Shown here one piece after another: positions 6,290-7,803 of a DNA stretch of 7,803 bases. The notes below the pieces were generated by a model. The model was not told where the DNA came from, ran no database searches, and was given only the letters and a program-made list of their open reading frames with translations. A program made the translations under genes and the position numbers. Source of the stretch: an uncultured Bacilli bacterium (lineage in GTDB: Bacteria > Bacillota_I > Bacilli_A > RF39 > UBA660); NCBI GenBank assembly GCA_947631885.1, contig CANRMZ010000053.1, positions 1 through 7,803 on the forward strand, given 5' to 3'. Position 1 is the stretch's first letter. Each line of letters starts with the position of its first letter.

Positions 6290-6956
6290 CTTTATCACCT
6301 ATTAAATCCGGTCTATTTTCTTTAGTAAGCCTTACTCTTTCATTATACCGATATTCATCAATTAATTTATGATTACCTGAAAGCAGTACTTCAGGAACTT
6401 CATAACCCCTAAAATTACGAGGCTTGGTATATACGGGGTAATCAAGTAAATTTTCATCAAAACTTTCACTATCTAAAGATTCCGAAGTAATAACCCCTGG
6501 AAGCAACCTTACAACACTATCGGATATGATAGCCGAAGCTAGTTCACCGCCCGTCAGAACATAGTCACCAATTGATATTACTTCATCAACGTAGTTTTTA
6601 ATTCTTTCATCAATGCCTTCATAATGGCCACATATAAGGATTAAATGCTTATATTCTTTTAATCTTTGAGCATCTTTTTGTTTATATAGTCTGCCTTTAG
6701 GATCAAGTAATATAACATGGCTATCATCAGTTTTAATATCTTCAAGAGCAAGAACAATAGGCTCACACATAATAACCATGCCTGCACCACCACCAAATGC
6801 TGTATCATCAACTTGATTATTATTTAGTTTGGTATACTTACGATAATCTATTAAATTAATAGTAACTTTTTTTTCATCTATCGCTCTTTTAATAATAGAT
6901 TCATTTAAAAAGCCTGTAAGCATATCAGGGAATAAAGTTAAAATGTCAATTCTCAT
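6282..6956 (-). CDS. trmD: tRNA (guanine-N1-)-methyltransferase TrmD
   Basis: Uses S-adenosylmethionine to methylate N1 of G37 next to the anticodon of tRNAs reading CNN/UGG-type codons, preventing +1 frameshifting. The 224-aa protein keeps the TrmD-specific segments. These are MRIDILTLFPDML at the start, VDDTAFGGGAGMVI (49-62), LLDPKGRLYKQ (83-93), ILICGHYEGIDERI (106-119) and IGDYVLTGGELA (129-140), the last two forming the trefoil-knot cofactor site. VVRLLPGV carries Arg150, SFDENLLDYPVYTKPR carries the expected catalytic Asp (172), and VLLSGNH is at 190-196. The usual WR after the SGNH segment is YR here. The C-terminal tail ends soon after RPDLIG, so the protein is shorter than the E. 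coli enzyme (255 aa). The RBS GGGAGG lies 5 nt before the ATG. There is a 41-nt gap from rimM and an 8-nt overlap with orf132. Confidence 0.97.
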   Translation of the reverse strand: MRIDILTLFPDMLTGFLNESIIKRAIDEKKVTINLIDYRKYTKLNNNQVDDTAFGGGAGMVIMCEPIVLALEDIKTDDSHVILLDPKGRLYKQKDAQRLKEYKHLILICGHYEGIDERIKNYVDEVISIGDYVLTGGELASAIISDSVVRLLPGVITSESLDSESFDENLLDYPVYTKPRNFRGYEVPEVLLSGNHKLIDEYRYNERVRLTKENRPDLIGDKDE

Positions 6957-6982
6957 AAAAACCTCCCTCGCCCATTAAATAA

Positions 6983-6993
6983 AGTATATCATA
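6983..6993 (-). promoter_or_regulatory. Possible internal extended -10 promoter for trmD
   Basis: TATGATATACT (6993-6983) fits TRTGnTATAAT with one mismatch and lies in the right arm of the rimM 3' hairpin. Initiation near 6976 would give a leader of about 20 nt containing the strong GGGAGG site. No -35 is apparent, and short AT-rich matches are common here by chance. Confidence 0.35.
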
Positions 6994-7006
6994 AAAATTA
7001 TGATAT
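6986..7006 (-). other. Hairpin at the rimM stop codon
   Basis: ATATCATAA, loop TTT, TTATGATAT forms a perfect 9-bp stem on the minus strand, with the rimM TAA (7000-6998) inside the left arm. It is followed by ACTTTATTTAA, which is U-rich but interrupted, so at best it is a leaky terminator or a processing/stability hairpin between rimM and trmD. On the plus strand the same repeat is followed by five T, but no plus-strand gene is present. Confidence 0.5.
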
Positions 7007-7480
7007 TTTTAGACTTTTACCATTTTTTGTATACAAAATATTACTTTTTTCATCAAAATAATCAATATATTCACTTATAAGAGGAATTAGGAAACTATTA
7101 TCTACTTTTACAAAATTATTATTTTTACCTAAAACAATTTCTGTAACCACGCCAATATCTTCATTTTCATCAAATACTTTAGCCCCAATTAAATCATCAA
7201 GTAGATATTCTTCTTCACTTAGATGCAAATCACTTCTTGCAATATAAACATCTTTATTTATTAAGTGATTTACTTTATTAATATCATATAAATCATTAAT
7301 GGTAATTAAAAAGAAATTTTTATGAATTCTTACGGAAGTTATTTGATAACTATTATTATCAATTATAAGAGAAAAGCCTTTCGTAAAAACTCTTTCTTTA
7401 TATTCGAAATCCGATAATATTTTAAGTTCACCTTTAATACCATGACATCCCGTTATGGTACCAACATATATATTATTCAT
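6998..7480 (-). CDS. rimM: 16S rRNA maturation factor RimM
   Basis: Assists late assembly of the 30S subunit head, binding ribosomal protein S19. The 160-aa product shows the N-terminal RimM barrel (YVGTITGCHGIKGELKIL, 5-22; FFLITINDLYDINKVNHLIN, 56-75). It also has a C-terminal PRC-barrel (YLLDDLIGAKVFDENEDIG, 92-110; the IPLISEYIDYFDEKSNILY stretch, 132-150). The length fits the family. The start at 7480 is chosen because GAGG (7490-7487) is 6 nt upstream and the protein then begins directly with the conserved strand. A longer reading from 7522 would lie inside the SpoU gene and add a non-conserved, Cys/Arg-rich extension. The ATG overlaps the SpoU stop as ATGAATAA, suggesting translational coupling, and trmD follows as in most bacteria. 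Confidence 0.95.
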   Translation of the reverse strand: MNNIYVGTITGCHGIKGELKILSDFEYKERVFTKGFSLIIDNNSYQITSVRIHKNFFLITINDLYDINKVNHLINKDVYIARSDLHLSEEEYLLDDLIGAKVFDENEDIGVVTEIVLGKNNNFVKVDNSFLIPLISEYIDYFDEKSNILYTKNGKSLKIS

Positions 7481-7803
7481 TTGAGGCCTCATACATAATA
7501 ATTGATGCCGCCACGGCCGCATTTAAACTTTCAACAGTTTTAGATATGGGAATATAGACAAAAGCATCACATAACTCTTTAATCTCAATGCTCATACCAT
7601 TTCCTTCATTACCAATAATAAACGCATAATTACTATCACGATATTCCTCTACCTTCTTACCACCATGAACATCAGTACCAATTATTTTATAACCTTTGCG
7701 TTTTAAAAGATCTATCATACTTTCTAAATCACTTTTAATAATATTAATGTGAAATATCATACCTTCGGATGCTCTAATGACTTTTTCGTTATACATATCT
7801 ACA
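7473..7803 (-). CDS. SpoU/TrmH-family RNA 2'-O-methyltransferase, C-terminal part (5' end outside window)
   Basis: About 109 C-terminal residues of a SPOUT-class methyltransferase that transfers a methyl group from S-adenosylmethionine to a ribose 2'-OH in rRNA or tRNA. The frame is open to the window edge. The visible start (VDMYNEKVIRASEGMIFHI) is the internal V-D-x-Y-x-x-K-V-x-R-A-S-x-G-x-x-F segment, so the ATG at 7796 is not the true start. SPOUT knot motifs follow: YAFIIGNEGNGMS (motif 2) and IPISKTVESLNAAVAASI (motif 3), where the Asn-Glu-Gly and Ser-Leu-Asn residues bind cofactor and close the knot. The N-terminal RNA-binding domain and the catalytic-arginine motif lie outside. The sequence most resembles the TsnR/RlmB-like rRNA methyltransferases of Firmicutes, but the RNA target cannot be assigned from this part. 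It overlaps rimM by 8 nt. Confidence 0.93.
   Translation of the reverse strand, partial: VDMYNEKVIRASEGMIFHINIIKSDLESMIDLLKRKGYKIIGTDVHGGKKVEEYRDSNYAFIIGNEGNGMSIEIKELCDAFVYIPISKTVESLNAAVAASIIMYEASNE
7482..7491 (-). promoter_or_regulatory. rimM ribosome binding site within a 10-bp palindrome
   Basis: GAGG at 7490-7487 is 6 nt before the rimM ATG and decides its start. It forms half of the perfect palindrome TGAGGCCTCA. With no loop it cannot fold as a short hairpin by itself, so any regulatory meaning is speculative. Confidence 0.5.

Noticed and set aside
6290..6298. GTG start for orf132 at 6298
   Set aside because: The GTG lies within the AGGTGA that serves as ribosome site for the ATG at 6289.
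6986..7020. Plus-strand intrinsic terminator (hairpin followed by TTTTT)
   Set aside because: No plus-strand gene exists for it to terminate; the symmetry is better explained by the minus-strand rimM 3' hairpin.
7481..7522. Upstream in-frame start for rimM at 7522, adding 14 residues
   Set aside because: It has no ribosome site and lies in the conserved SpoU motif 3 region; GAGG at 7490-7487 and family alignment place the start at 7480.
7794..7796. ATG at 7796 as the start of a 107-aa SpoU protein
   Set aside because: The frame is open to the window edge and the residues before it (V-D) belong to the conserved internal segment, so the gene is cut by the window rather than naturally short.

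Overview
The window is AT-rich chromosomal DNA with every supported gene on the minus strand. Its protein families and gene order point to a low-GC Gram-positive relative: SpoU-rimM-trmD, nusB-xseA-xseB, AGGAG-type ribosome binding sites and very AT-rich intrinsic terminators. The extracellular protein types suggest an uncultured gut Bacilli/Mollicutes-like lineage; that placement is inference. TGA is used as a stop (end of xseA) and tryptophan is TGG, so the standard bacterial code applies rather than the Mycoplasma code.

Read in the direction of transcription (high to low coordinates), the layout is as follows. (1) About 7803-5285 is an RNA-modification and ribosome-maturation operon. It holds the C-terminal part of a SpoU/TrmH-family 2'-O-methyltransferase, rimM, trmD and two small unrecognised genes (132 and 195 aa). 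Genes overlap by 8 nt at SpoU/rimM and trmD/orf132, and the operon ends in an intrinsic terminator fused to the last stop codon. (2) 5282-4083 is a monocistronic gene with its own promoter. It encodes a protein with one N-terminal membrane segment and a large extracellular part of a type often seen in gut Firmicutes. (3) About 4061-2113 is a nusB-xseA-xseB operon with an extended -10 promoter. It encodes a transcription antitermination/rRNA processing factor and both subunits of exonuclease VII, and ends in a second stop-codon-overlapping terminator. (4) 2100-1 is the N-terminal 682 residues of a large secreted papain-like (C1A) cysteine protease. It has a signal peptide, a propeptide, an intact Gln/Cys/His/Asn set, a lectin-like domain and the start of a GLUG-type beta-helix region, and runs off the window edge.

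Two information-processing operons thus alternate with two surface or secreted protein genes. I see no tRNA, rRNA, CRISPR array, insertion sequence or attachment site, and no gene-free stretch longer than about 80 bases. The parts least explained by known biology are the two coupled unknown genes after trmD, the divergent extracellular protein, the composite protease, and the recurrent use of stop codons inside 3' hairpins. I do not see convincing evidence of a new defence or mobile system.
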